Shown here: in pieces, positions 8,426 through 17,019 of the stretch
Layout: each line of letters begins with the position of its first letter
Position numbering within the stretch: the stretch's first letter is position 1
Source: Acidobacteriaceae bacterium
Lineage (GTDB): Bacteria; Acidobacteriota; Terriglobia; Terriglobales; Acidobacteriaceae
Reading direction: 5' to 3'
DNA length: 32,542 bases
Assembly (NCBI GenBank): GCA_027449545.1
Contig: DAIDLI010000059.1
Coordinates: 1-32,542, forward strand
The notes under the pieces: generated by a model
Databases searched by the model: none
What the model was told of the DNA's origin: nothing
Seen by the model: only the letters and a program-made list of their open reading frames with translations
Translations under genes and position numbers: made by a program

Positions 8426-8453
8426 ATTCTACCGAACCGGGCCGCTCCCGCAA
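8426..8453 (-). promoter_or_regulatory. Candidate promoter of the LolD-like gene
   Basis: On the minus strand, TTGCGG (8453-8448) and TAGAAT (8431-8426) are separated by 16 nt, a fair sigma-70 match. The transcription start would be only about 5-6 nt before the ATG at 8414, so the leader would be very short. There is no clear Shine-Dalgarno site, consistent with this. Confidence 0.4.
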
Positions 8454-8499
8454 GCCAGGGGGAATGCTGCTGAAGTTGCAAGAAGAAATCCGTACCGGG

Positions 8500-9390
8500 T
8501 CAGAAGCCGGCCGCAGCGATTTGTGCCCGTGATTCTTCGATCTGCTGCTGTGCCTGGGTTTGCGGCTCCCCATAGTGGTTCGCGATGATCGCCGCCGAGC
8601 GGGAGTCATCCATGTAGCGCGTTACCGCTGCCAATTTGATGGGCGAGAGCGACGCCATGCGCGCCACATCGGCATTGCTGGAGACGGACTGAACCAGCGC
8701 GAGAATCGAGGTAACGATTGTAGCCACCGCCTGGAGAGCCGCGATTGCGTGCTTCTGGCTGGCGGGATTGACGATGCGTGCCGCAGTCAGCAATCCGGCG
8801 TTGACCTGCTGCTGCAAGTTCACGATCTGAGCCTGCAACTGTGCGAGCGTGCCGGCTGACGGGGCCGCCAGGTAGGCGCGGGCCTGGGCCGCGAGCAGGT
8901 TGGAGGCTGCGTCGAATCCGGAGGTGGCGGCCACGAAAACAGGTGCGGCCGCAGGATCGAGGACCGCTGCCGTCGAATCGACGGTGGCCACCGCGCTCTG
9001 AAGCGCGGGCGTCCAGCGGACGATATCGCGGGCGATCTGGGCATGCGTACAGCCCTGGAGCCAGGGCAGCGGGATCAGAAGCAGGATGAGCAGCCAGACG
9101 CTAAGCTTGGCCGAGGCGGAGGGTTTCGTGGGGCAGTCGGTACAGGCGCCGGTGCTGGTGTTGCGATCAAGCGCCGCGGGGACGGGCGAGGGTGCTCCTC
9201 CCGGGTCGCGGGCCAGCAGTCCTAGCAGGGCAGTGGCCAGAGCGCCGGTCAGCGAGACAACGGTGCCGCTGCCGAGATGGCCCAGCGAAACGCCTTGTTG
9301 CGCGAGGATTCCGGCTACGGTGACGATGGAGACCAGCAATCCGGTGGCCGAGGTGCGGGGGTGTTGCCAGACATTCGAGAGAGGGTTCAT
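8500..9390 (-). CDS. Unknown membrane-anchored protein with internal lipobox
   Basis: 296 residues from ATG 9390, preceded by AAAGGAAG. I recognise no family. Hydrophobic segments lie at about 16-32 (TGLLVSIVTVAGILAQQ) and 43-60 (VVSLTGALATALLGLLA), a layout reminiscent of small holin-like membrane proteins. A proline/alanine linker follows, then a third segment at about 98-113 ending in LPWLQGC, with C114 in a lipobox context. The rest (115-296) is alanine-rich, helical and periplasmic if exported. It looks like a short two-span membrane protein joined to a lipoprotein. There is no internal ATG before the lipobox segment, so I treat it as one gene. It shares strand and orientation with the LolD-like gene 85 bp downstream. 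Confidence 0.65.
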   Translation of the reverse strand: MNPLSNVWQHPRTSATGLLVSIVTVAGILAQQGVSLGHLGSGTVVSLTGALATALLGLLARDPGGAPSPVPAALDRNTSTGACTDCPTKPSASAKLSVWLLILLLIPLPWLQGCTHAQIARDIVRWTPALQSAVATVDSTAAVLDPAAAPVFVAATSGFDAASNLLAAQARAYLAAPSAGTLAQLQAQIVNLQQQVNAGLLTAARIVNPASQKHAIAALQAVATIVTSILALVQSVSSNADVARMASLSPIKLAAVTRYMDDSRSAAIIANHYGEPQTQAQQQIEESRAQIAAAGF

Positions 9391-9594
9391 GCCAGACGCT
9401 TCCTTTCTGCGCCCGGCGGGCACGGCGGTTTGCGCGCGAAATGATGAAAGCCGGGCTAGGTACAAGCGTAGGGAGGGCGGGGAATTATCCAGCAATCCTG
9501 CAGTAGGGTCTAACTATTTGGAATAGAGCCGCTTGCAAAGGTGTAGGCTTGGCGGGAGCTTGACAGCGCCTGGGGTGAGACTCGGACCCTGGCC

Positions 9595-10254
<660 letters not shown>

Positions 10255-10335
10255 CGCGAGGGTCTTGAATTGTGTGCTTCTCCAAGTCTCAAAATCGAGA
10301 CTCCGGGAAGCCGGCAAAGGAACCAAAAGGCAACC

Positions 10336-10368
10336 GCAGATCCTTCGCTGCGCTCAGGATGACAGCTG
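10336..10368. repeat. REP-like element in the purM-purN gap
   Basis: The sequence around ATCCTTCGCTGCGCTCAGGA (10340-10359) with flanks GCAG and TGACAGCTG forms an imperfect palindrome (TCCT...AGGA with an inner GCTGCGC). It matches a type of short intergenic repeat I know from many high-GC environmental bacteria ('CTTCGCTGCGCTCAGGATGAC'). Only one copy lies in this window, so its repeat status rests on recall, not on the sequence given. Confidence 0.5.
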
Positions 10369-10386
10369 TTGAGGAAGCATTTACCA

Positions 10387-10440
10387 GCTCCGCTAACACC
10401 GCTGACACCGCTAGTTCTGCTGACTCCGCCAGCTCCGCTC
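10387..10440. repeat. Six-copy degenerate 9-bp tandem repeat just after the purM stop
   Basis: Six consecutive 9-nt units follow the pattern (a/g)(c/t)(a/t)c(c/t)(g)c(t/c)(n): gctccgcta, acaccgctg, acaccgcta, gttctgctg, actccgcca, gctccgctc. The tract ends one base before the purM stop codon (10442-10444) on the opposite strand. It resembles the 8-bp tandem repeat found inside argS (24549-24588). No coding role is apparent. Confidence 0.7.
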
Positions 10441-10441
10441 T

Positions 10442-11491
10442 CTACGTGTACTGCACGCGGCGTTCGCCTTTGACGACCCGGCCGATGACGTAAAACTTTT
10501 CTTCGGAGCGGTCGAGCAGATTCTTAGCGCGCGTAAACTTGGCCGCCGGAATCGCGGCGATGAGCCCGATGCCCATGTTGAAGGTGCGCATCATCTCGTC
10601 CTGCGATACGTTGCCGAGCTCGAGCAGGTGCTCGAAAATGGGCAGCACCGGCCAGGAGCCGAGTTCGATCTGGGCGGTCATGTTTTTGGGCAGGATGCGC
10701 GGCAGGTTTTCCGTGATGCCGCCGCCGGTGATGTGGGCCATGCCGGTGGTCAGCCCGCCGGAGACCAGCTTCTGAATCACGCTGAGGTAGCTGCGGTGCA
10801 CCTTGAGCAGCGCAGCGCCCGCCTTCTCCTTGATGGCGGTGACGTACTGCTGCGGCTTGTAGCCGGCCACGTCGAAGAGCAGTTTGCGGGCCAGCGAGTA
10901 GCCATTGGTGTGCAGACCGGTGGAGGGCAGGCCGATGAGCACGTCTCCAGTCTTGATGCCCGCGCCGGTGATCATCTTCTCGCGATCCACAGCGCCCACG
11001 ATGAAGCCGGCCAGATCGTACTCTCCGTCGCCGTAGAAGCCTGGCATCTGCGCGGTGTCGCCGCCGATGAGCGCGCATCCGTTGGCCCGGCAGGCGTCGG
11101 CCAGACCGCTGACCACGTCCTCCATCACCGAGGGCTCCAGCTTACCGGTGGCCAGGTAATCGAGAAAAAAGAGCGGCGTGGCGCCCTGCACGGCAATGTC
11201 GTTGACGCAGTGATTGACCAGGTCGGCGCCCACGGTATGGTGCTGGCCCAGGGCGAAGGCGATCTTGAGCTTGGTGCCGACACCGTCCGCGGAGCTCACC
11301 AGGATGGGCTGCTTCCAGCGCTGGAGGTCCAGGCGATAGAGGGCCCCGAAGCCGCCGATCCCGCCCAACACATTGCGATTAAAGGTTTTCTGCGCAAGGA
11401 ACTTGATCTTGTCCTTGACACGGTCGCCGCTGGAGATATCAACTCCGGCATCAGCGTAGGTCACAGTGGGGGATTTGATCGGCTCAGGCAC
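10442..11491 (-). CDS. purM: Phosphoribosylformylglycinamidine cyclo-ligase (AIR synthetase)
   Basis: PurM closes the imidazole ring, converting FGAM to AIR with ATP in step five of purine synthesis. The 349-residue protein starts at GTG 11491. Typical motifs: TYADAGVDI (10-18), the glycine-rich FGALYRLD, SSADGVGTKLKIA for substrate binding, VNHCVNDIAVQGATPLFFLDY, IGGDTAQMPGFY, and the C-terminal ITGGGITENLPRILP followed by FNMGIGL. Length is typical. It is first in a purM-purN unit. No Shine-Dalgarno sequence is visible before the GTG. Confidence 0.96.
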   Translation of the reverse strand: MPEPIKSPTVTYADAGVDISSGDRVKDKIKFLAQKTFNRNVLGGIGGFGALYRLDLQRWKQPILVSSADGVGTKLKIAFALGQHHTVGADLVNHCVNDIAVQGATPLFFLDYLATGKLEPSVMEDVVSGLADACRANGCALIGGDTAQMPGFYGDGEYDLAGFIVGAVDREKMITGAGIKTGDVLIGLPSTGLHTNGYSLARKLLFDVAGYKPQQYVTAIKEKAGAALLKVHRSYLSVIQKLVSGGLTTGMAHITGGGITENLPRILPKNMTAQIELGSWPVLPIFEHLLELGNVSQDEMMRTFNMGIGLIAAIPAAKFTRAKNLLDRSEEKFYVIGRVVKGERRVQYT

Positions 11492-11808
11492 GATAGGAGC
11501 TTTCTTTGCAACAGGAATGAAGACGATGCGGATCGTTCGAAAGCTTGATTTTAGCAGGGCTGCGCGGCGGCAGACGGGGCAGAATCTCTTCTGGCCAGGG
11601 CAATCTGCTGCAACAGAAAATAACCCTCAAGCGCGGCATCATGGGGAAAACGCCTCAAAGCCGCCTGGATCCTGCGTACCTGCTGAAATTGCTGAGAATT
11701 TTGGTATGCGCTCGCGCTGGATCGCGAAGCCGGGAAAGCGGCCACCTGCCCTGCAAGGTGATAGGATGGCGAACGGCGTTCGCGTGATGCGTGGGGAGAT
11801 GAATCATC
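11492..11808. other. 317-bp divergent intergenic region between purM and the GH39-like gene
   Basis: It holds the predicted purM promoter (extended -10 TGCTAAAAT on the minus strand, 11556-11548) and the ribosome site GGGGAG (11793-11798) of the plus-strand gene. Several short frames cross it; none has a recognisable family. No strong hairpin or repeat was seen. Confidence 0.45.
11548..11556 (-). promoter_or_regulatory. Candidate extended -10 promoter of purM
   Basis: TGCTAAAAT on the minus strand matches TGnTATAAT at all but one position. The expected start near 11541 gives a leader of about 50 nt. No -35 hexamer is evident, as is usual for extended -10 promoters. No PurR-box-like palindrome or guanine riboswitch core is visible in the leader. 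Confidence 0.45.
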
Positions 11809-13302
11809 ATGTTCCGGCCTAACCGACGGTGGGATGTGCGCGCTGTCGTCCCGATCTCGATTGCAGCATTCTTCTGTGTAGCCGCGGGCCACGCCCAGCA
11901 GGCTCTGAAAGTCAAGATCGATTGGGAGCAAACGACCGTCGTCTCCCGATCGACGCCCAGCCTGCAGGTTGTGGTGAATCCGCAGTTGCGGCCGGGGGAG
12001 CCCCTGGGCAAAGCTGCGTTCAAGGCGCTGAAGGATTTGGGGGCGGAGTACGTGCGTTATGTGCCGTGGTTTCCATACCCCAAATTGGTGGTGGCGGAAC
12101 TGGAACCCCCAACGCCGCAGAAGACGTCATGGGATTTCAGCTTGATCGATCCCATGACCAAGGCTTTTTTTGCGGCAACCGAAGGCCACACCACGGTGAT
12201 GAATTTCAGCACCATTCCTGAGTGGATGTTCAAGACCAGCAAGCCCGTCGCCTATCCCCCCGATCCCAACCAGGTGGACTGGCGCTATACGGGCGGCACG
12301 GAATTGCGCGACCCGAGCGGCAAGGAACTGGGCGATTACTACTCGCGGCTGGTGAGCTGGTATGTGGACGGCGGATTCACCGACGAAAACGGAGTGCGCC
12401 ATACCTCCGGCTACCACTACAAGCTGCCAGTATGGGAGGTTCTCAACGAGGTCGACCTGGAGCACCAAACGACACCGGAGCAGTACACAGCGCGCTACGA
12501 TATCATCGCCAGCGCGATTCACAAAGTCTCTCCGGAAACGAAATTCATGGGGCTGGCATTAGGGTTTCCCGCCCCCAAATATTTCGAGTATTTCCTCAAT
12601 CACGCCCACCATAAGCCGGGCATTCCGCTGGATTACATCTCCTACCACTTTTATGCATCGCCCAGCCGGGACGAAAACCTGGACAACTGGCAGTACACTT
12701 TCTTCGATCAGGCTGACGGCTTTCTGAATACAGTGCGGTTTATCGAGGCGATTCGCAAGCGGCTTTCACCGCAGACCAAGACCGACCTGGACGAACTGGG
12801 CGTGATTCTGCCCACCGATAACAAGCCCGGCGATACGACCCCTCCGCCCGCCGCCTATTGGAATGCGGCCGGCTCTCTCTACGCCTATCTCTACATCGAG
12901 CTGTCGAAGATGCAGATTGACATTATAGGCATGTCGCAATTGGTGGGGTTTCCCACGCAATTCCCCAGCGTGAGCATGATGGACTGGACGCAAAACAAAC
13001 CCAACGCACGATATTGGGTGTTGAAGCTCATCAAGGATTCCTTCCATCCCGGCGATAAGCTTGTGCACACTTATGTGAACTCGGGCGACCTGGCGGCGCA
13101 GGCATTCCTTACGGGAACGGGCCGCAAGCTGTTGCTGGTCAACAAGCGCAACCGGATCAGCCAAGTCGACCTCCCGGGCCCGGCGCCTGCCAAGGTGCTG
13201 ACGGTGGACCCTGGAACTGGAGACGGTCCGGCGCGCAGTGTGAAATCAACGGGCGGCGCAATTGCGCTGGCGCCGTTTGCCGTAACGGTGGTGAGCTGGT
13301 GA
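11809..13302 (+). CDS. Secreted clan-A glycoside hydrolase, GH39-like
   Basis: 497 residues with a cleavable-looking signal peptide (basic MFRPNRRWDVR, hydrophobic VVPISIAAFFCVA, then GHAQ). The (beta/alpha)8 clan-A landmarks are present: WEVLNE (209-214) with N213 and the acid/base E214, and LDEL (327-330) with E329 as likely nucleophile, a spacing typical of retaining clan-A enzymes. YISYHFYASP (277-286) is also typical of GH39-like beta-xylosidases and iduronidases. The substrate cannot be set from sequence; a plant-derived pentoside is plausible because its gene overlaps a pentose/fucose-type isomerase by 4 bp. ATG 11809 is preceded by GGGGAG. A related cellulase-like family remains possible. 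Confidence 0.75.
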   Translation: MFRPNRRWDVRAVVPISIAAFFCVAAGHAQQALKVKIDWEQTTVVSRSTPSLQVVVNPQLRPGEPLGKAAFKALKDLGAEYVRYVPWFPYPKLVVAELEPPTPQKTSWDFSLIDPMTKAFFAATEGHTTVMNFSTIPEWMFKTSKPVAYPPDPNQVDWRYTGGTELRDPSGKELGDYYSRLVSWYVDGGFTDENGVRHTSGYHYKLPVWEVLNEVDLEHQTTPEQYTARYDIIASAIHKVSPETKFMGLALGFPAPKYFEYFLNHAHHKPGIPLDYISYHFYASPSRDENLDNWQYTFFDQADGFLNTVRFIEAIRKRLSPQTKTDLDELGVILPTDNKPGDTTPPPAAYWNAAGSLYAYLYIELSKMQIDIIGMSQLVGFPTQFPSVSMMDWTQNKPNARYWVLKLIKDSFHPGDKLVHTYVNSGDLAAQAFLTGTGRKLLLVNKRNRISQVDLPGPAPAKVLTVDPGTGDGPARSVKSTGGAIALAPFAVTVVSW

Positions 13303-14753
13303 GCGCGGTAGTGGACCCGGCCGGAAAGCCGGAGCGGAACCTGCGCCTGGGGCTGTGCGGGATAGGTCTTGGAGCCTATTGGAGCCAGTTTGCCGGCTTG
13401 GAAGAGCGGCTGAAGGGCTATGTCGCCCGAGTCGCGGAGCGGCTGGCGCGGCCCGGTGTGGAGGTAGCCAATCTGGGCTTGGTCGATACGCCCTGGCGCT
13501 CGCGCGAGGCTGGCCACCAATGCCGCCGCGAAGACATCGACGTGCTGTTCCTCTACGTGACCACCTATGCCCTGTCGAACACCGTGCTGCCTCTGGTCCA
13601 GCGCGCCGGCGTGCCGGTGATCGTGCTCAACCTGCAACCCGAGGCCGCGATTGATTACCCGGCCTTCAACAAGCTGAAAAACCGCACCGCCATGACCGGC
13701 GAATGGCTTGCGTTTTGTTCGGCGTGCCCCGTGCCTGAAATCGCCAACCTGCTGCAGCGGGCGCGCATCCCCTTTCACCAGGTGACCGGGGTGCTGGAGG
13801 ATACAGAGACCTGGCGGGAGATCGAGGAGTGGCTGGCTGCGGCGCAGGTGCGCTTCAGCCTTGCTGCAGCGCGGCTGGGCCTCATGGGTCACTATTACAG
13901 CGGCATGCTGGACATCATGACCGATGTGACGCTCGTGTCAATCGCCTTCGGCGCCCACGCCGAGATTCTTGAAGTGGACGAACTGAGCGCTCTGTGCGCA
14001 GAGGTCACGGAGAAGGAGACGCTCCGGCGGGTAGCGGAGTTCGAATCCGTCTTCGACGTGCAGGCGGATTGCCCGCCGGAGGAACTGCGCCGCGCGGCGC
14101 GCACCTCTGTTGCGCTGGACAGGTTTGTGGAGCGGCACCATCTCGACGCGCTGGCGTATTACTACAAGGGCTCGGGCAATGCCGCCAATGAAGACACCAT
14201 GAGCTCGATCATCCTCGGCACCTCCCTGCTGACCGCGCGGCACATCCCGGTGGCCGGTGAGTACGAGGTGAAGAATGCGATGGCCATGAAGATTCTGGAT
14301 TGCCTGGGGGCGGGCGGCTCGTTCACCGAGTCCTACGCGATGGACTTCAATGACGATCTGCTGCTGATGGGGCATGACGGCCCAGGCCACATCGCCATCG
14401 CCGAGGGCAAGACCAAGGTGCGCCCGCTCCATGTCTACCACGGCAAGGTAGGACGAGGCCTTTCCGTCGAAATGAGCGTGAAATACGGGCCGGTGACGCT
14501 GCTGTCGGTGGTGGAGGATGCCGAAGCGGGGTTCAAATTGCTGGTAGCCGAAGGCGAGTGCGTGGCCGGCGAAATCCTCGAAATCGGCAACACGAACAGC
14601 CGCTATCGCTTTCCACTCGGCGCGCGGGGCTTCGTGAATGCCTGGAGCGCGGAAGGACCGGCGCACCATTGCGCGGTGGGAGTCGGCCATGTGGCGGGTA
14701 TCCTGCGCAAAACGGCCGCCTTGATGGGGCTCGGGTTCCGCCAGATCTGCTGA
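13299..14753 (+). CDS. L-arabinose/L-fucose isomerase family protein
   Basis: 484 residues starting at GTG 13299, inside the end of the hydrolase gene (GTGA overlap 13299-13302), a sign of translational coupling. The fold and metal site match the AraA/FucI superfamily: E321 (GEYEVKNA), E344 (SFTESYAMDF), H359 (GHDGPGH) and H456 (GPAHHC), with spacing close to the E. coli AraA ligands E306, E333, H350 and H450. These enzymes interconvert aldoses and ketoses with Mn2+. Sequence outside the metal site differs from true AraA, so the sugar is uncertain. With the upstream hydrolase it suggests a release-then-isomerise route, although one enzyme is exported and the other cytoplasmic and no transporter is adjacent. 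Confidence 0.82.
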   Translation: MSAVVDPAGKPERNLRLGLCGIGLGAYWSQFAGLEERLKGYVARVAERLARPGVEVANLGLVDTPWRSREAGHQCRREDIDVLFLYVTTYALSNTVLPLVQRAGVPVIVLNLQPEAAIDYPAFNKLKNRTAMTGEWLAFCSACPVPEIANLLQRARIPFHQVTGVLEDTETWREIEEWLAAAQVRFSLAAARLGLMGHYYSGMLDIMTDVTLVSIAFGAHAEILEVDELSALCAEVTEKETLRRVAEFESVFDVQADCPPEELRRAARTSVALDRFVERHHLDALAYYYKGSGNAANEDTMSSIILGTSLLTARHIPVAGEYEVKNAMAMKILDCLGAGGSFTESYAMDFNDDLLLMGHDGPGHIAIAEGKTKVRPLHVYHGKVGRGLSVEMSVKYGPVTLLSVVEDAEAGFKLLVAEGECVAGEILEIGNTNSRYRFPLGARGFVNAWSAEGPAHHCAVGVGHVAGILRKTAALMGLGFRQIC

Positions 14754-14975
14754 GCGCATGGAAGAATCGAGCAAAAAGAAAGAAGCCGCGCTCATCCAGG
14801 CGTGAGGGCTGGCCATTCCGGCAAAAGCTTCGCGGGATCGCTTCTGTTGGTTGTGGGTTTGGCGCTCGTGCGGGTGTTTTGCTTCGCTGCTCGAACGGGG
14901 GCCTGCTCGCTGCGAGGAGCCGGCAGTTGTTTATGTTGTCTTGAATGCTTAGTCCGACCGACAGGAGAAACTGGA

Positions 14976-16121
14976 ATGAGGACGATAGGGTATGGTGCGG
15001 CGGTGTTGGCGGCCTCCTCGCTGCTTTGGGCACAGCAGGCGAGTTCACACAGGACCGGCCCGCAGAAAGACACGAGCGTCATTGACGCCAGAGGGACCGC
15101 GCATGTCACGCGAGTAATCCCGGTGCCGGCGAGTTTGAGTCCGCAGGCCAAGGAGTGGGTGGGTGCCGCGGTTTCCGATAAGCAGACCCATCTTACGATT
15201 GCCGAGCAGCGCCGGGACACAGATAAGTGGCAGACGCAGGAGGGCGCGAAGGCGAAGACCCTCTATCCGGTCCATCTGGCGAACGGGACCATTGCCGGTG
15301 TGCCGGTGCGGATTGTGACTCCACTGGAGATTCCCAAGACGAATCGGGACCGGGTGATGTTGAATGTGCATGGCGGCGGCTTTGTAGTTGATTCAGGGTC
15401 CCTGATTGAAACGATCCCGATTGCGAATCTGACGAAGACGAAGGTGGTCGCCGTATTATACCGGCTGTCTCCGGAGCATCCGTTTCCGGCGGCGGTGGAG
15501 GACACGGTGGCCGTGTATAAGGAGCTGCTGACCAAGTATCCAGCGAAACATATTGGGCTTTATGGAACGTCGGCGGGAGCGATTCTGACGGCGGAAGTCG
15601 CGGTGAAGCTGAAGCAGTTGGGGCTGCCCTTGCCGGGCGCGCTGGGAGTATTTTCCGGGCTGGGGGACTTCAGCCGTCCTGGCGACTCGCAGGCAATGTA
15701 TGCCCTGGATGGGCTTTCCGGGTATCTGGGAGCGGTCCCTTTCTTCGGGGATCATACTACCGCGGTCATGTATGCGCTACAAGGGATTTCCGGGTACCTG
15801 CCGCCGCCCAGTTCAGTGAGTCCGGCGAGTCCGCATGCGAACGACCATTACGGGGATAAGAACCTTCGGAACCCAGTGCTTTCGCCGCTGTTCGCCGATG
15901 TGCATGGGTTCCCTCCGACGCTGTTTATCTCAAGCACGCGAGACATGCTGCTGAGTGGGACAACCATGCTGCAGCGGCACTTTTATGAATCCGGGGTGAA
16001 GTCTCCGATGGTGATTTTCGAGGGGCTTCCGCACGCCTTCTGGGTCAATGTGGATTTGCCGGAATCGCGGGAAGCGTTTGGGATTATGGCGAAGTTTCTG
16101 GATACGCATGTCGAAAAATAA
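14976..16121 (+). CDS. Secreted alpha/beta-hydrolase esterase of the HSL (GDXG) family
   Basis: 381 residues from ATG 14976, with AGGAG eight bases upstream; earlier in-frame ATG codons lack a ribosome site. A signal peptide is clear (MRTIGYGAAVLAASSLLWAQ, 1-20). The oxyanion motif HGGG (132-135), nucleophile S199 in GTSAGA, D323 in SSTRD and H353 in LPHAFW form the hormone-sensitive-lipase-type triad. The usual GDSAGG is GTSAGA here. An internal duplication is visible: MYALDGLSGYL (241-251) and MYALQGISGYL (265-275). Substrate unknown; an exported carboxylesterase or carbohydrate deacylase would fit the hydrolase-isomerase neighbours, which lie 222 bp upstream on the same strand. Confidence 0.88.
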   Translation: MRTIGYGAAVLAASSLLWAQQASSHRTGPQKDTSVIDARGTAHVTRVIPVPASLSPQAKEWVGAAVSDKQTHLTIAEQRRDTDKWQTQEGAKAKTLYPVHLANGTIAGVPVRIVTPLEIPKTNRDRVMLNVHGGGFVVDSGSLIETIPIANLTKTKVVAVLYRLSPEHPFPAAVEDTVAVYKELLTKYPAKHIGLYGTSAGAILTAEVAVKLKQLGLPLPGALGVFSGLGDFSRPGDSQAMYALDGLSGYLGAVPFFGDHTTAVMYALQGISGYLPPPSSVSPASPHANDHYGDKNLRNPVLSPLFADVHGFPPTLFISSTRDMLLSGTTMLQRHFYESGVKSPMVIFEGLPHAFWVNVDLPESREAFGIMAKFLDTHVEK

Positions 16122-16158
16122 GCGGCTTGCCGGCCCCCCGCCCGGTTCAGCGGCCCTG

Positions 16159-16174
16159 AGCGGTTTGAACCGCT
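16159..16174 (+). terminator. Hairpin after the esterase gene, weak terminator candidate
   Basis: AGCGGTT TG AACCGCT forms a 7-bp inverted repeat 37 nt after the esterase stop. The following TTGAGTTGTTCT is only moderately T-rich, so termination is possible but weak. The same arms in opposite order recur at 16378-16397. Confidence 0.35.
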
Positions 16175-16312
16175 TGAGTTGTTCTGATGCCAGAATCGGA
16201 TAGTATCAGTTACCGACACAGAGGCCACCCAGTCTTTCACCTGTAGCGGATGAGCGCGGCTGTAGGAAACATGCGGAATAACAATCCGGCGCTGTGTAAG
16301 CCGGTGAACCCG

Positions 16313-16349
16313 GCCTGAAGAGGCGTGGCTCCATCGCGCCTCTTCAGGC
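16313..16349. repeat. Long perfect hairpin between esterase and H1-like genes
   Basis: GCCTGAAGAGGCG (16313-16325) pairs perfectly with CGCCTCTTCAGGC (16337-16349) around an 11-nt loop. Neither side has a T-run. It sits between two convergent genes, so it could act as a bidirectional transcript end, or it may be a REP-type element. It appears once in this window. Confidence 0.7.
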
Positions 16350-16369
16350 GGCGGGACTTGCCCGCAGCT

Positions 16370-16942
16370 TTAGAGAGGAACCGCTTCGGAGCGGTTCGCT
16401 GGTGCCACACTACTCTGCACCGCCGCCGCCTTCTTTGCGGCCGAAGGCTTCTTCGCCGCAGCTTTTTTGGCAACAGTCTTCTTGACGGCCTTCTTTGCCG
16501 TCTTTGCCGGAGGCTTCGCGGATGCGGTTTTCTTGGCTGGAGTTTTCTTCGCCGCCTCCTTCACTGGGGTAGACTGCGCCGCCTTCGCAGCCGCCCACCG
16601 TTTCCGCTGTGCCTCAGCAATGCGCTTACGGGCGGCGGGGCTTAGTTGTCGCGAGGAGGACTGCTTTGCTGGAGCCTTTCCGGCAGGAACTTGCTTCTCA
16701 GCTTTCGGCGCAGGTACCGCCACCTCGCCGCTGCCCTTTGCCTTCGCCCAACGTCTCCGCTGCGCCTCGGCGATACGCTTCCGGGCTTCAGGGCTCATGT
16801 TCCGCCGTCCAACCGCTCTCTGACCGGACTCAGATGCGCTCGTTACAGGAGTACCGGCCTTGACACCGGTAAGCAGGGCACGCACTTGCTGAAGTTTTCC
16901 AATCTCCTCGTCAATTGCCGCAATAATCGAGCTTTCGTCCAT
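16370..16942 (-). CDS. Histone H1-like lysine/alanine-rich DNA-binding protein
   Basis: 190 residues from ATG 16942, with GAGG eight bases upstream. The N-terminus (1-25) is an acidic amphipathic helix (MDESSIIAAIDEEIGKLQQV) that could mediate dimerisation. Two near-identical basic repeats follow: SPEARKRIAEAQRRRWAKAK (50-69) and SPAARKRIAEAQRKRWAAAK (101-120). From about 121 to 175 the chain is an H1-like tail of lysine, alanine and proline (KKTPAKKTASAKPPAKTAKK and similar). Such proteins bind and condense DNA in bacteria with H1-like factors. The last residues (NRSEAVPL) are encoded within a DNA hairpin (16378-16397). Targets are unknown. Confidence 0.85.
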   Translation of the reverse strand: MDESSIIAAIDEEIGKLQQVRALLTGVKAGTPVTSASESGQRAVGRRNMSPEARKRIAEAQRRRWAKAKGSGEVAVPAPKAEKQVPAGKAPAKQSSSRQLSPAARKRIAEAQRKRWAAAKAAQSTPVKEAAKKTPAKKTASAKPPAKTAKKAVKKTVAKKAAAKKPSAAKKAAAVQSSVAPANRSEAVPL

Positions 16943-16991
16943 CGCGATCCTCACATGCCGCCAAGTCAAATTGAAACGCAGTTACAGGTTG

Positions 16992-17019
16992 ATTCTAGCT
17001 AAACTATCTGGGCGCCCAA
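16992..17019 (-). promoter_or_regulatory. Candidate promoter of the H1-like gene
   Basis: On the minus strand, TTGGGC (17019-17014) and TAGAAT (16997-16992) are spaced by 16 nt, a good sigma-70 pattern. The leader to ATG 16942 would be about 43 nt. The -35 lies in the 10-bp palindrome TGGGCGCCCA (17009-17018), a possible regulator site. Confidence 0.5.

Noticed and set aside
10336-10440. CRISPR array
   Set aside because: The repeats are 9 bp and contiguous, without spacers, and no cas gene is nearby.
11492-11808. Purine riboswitch in the purM leader
   Set aside because: No conserved guanine-aptamer core seen in the 50-nt predicted leader.
11551-11931. Minus-strand frame whose end (RRIQAALRRFPHDAALEGYFLLQQ region) looks helical and gene-like
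   Set aside because: It overlaps the start of the GH39-like gene, has no ribosome site or known family, and its stop lies within the predicted purM promoter. It could be a decayed gene remnant, but I cannot support it.
14758-14805. 15-codon frame MEESSKKKEAALIQA after the isomerase
   Set aside because: Too short, no ribosome site, no conservation evidence.
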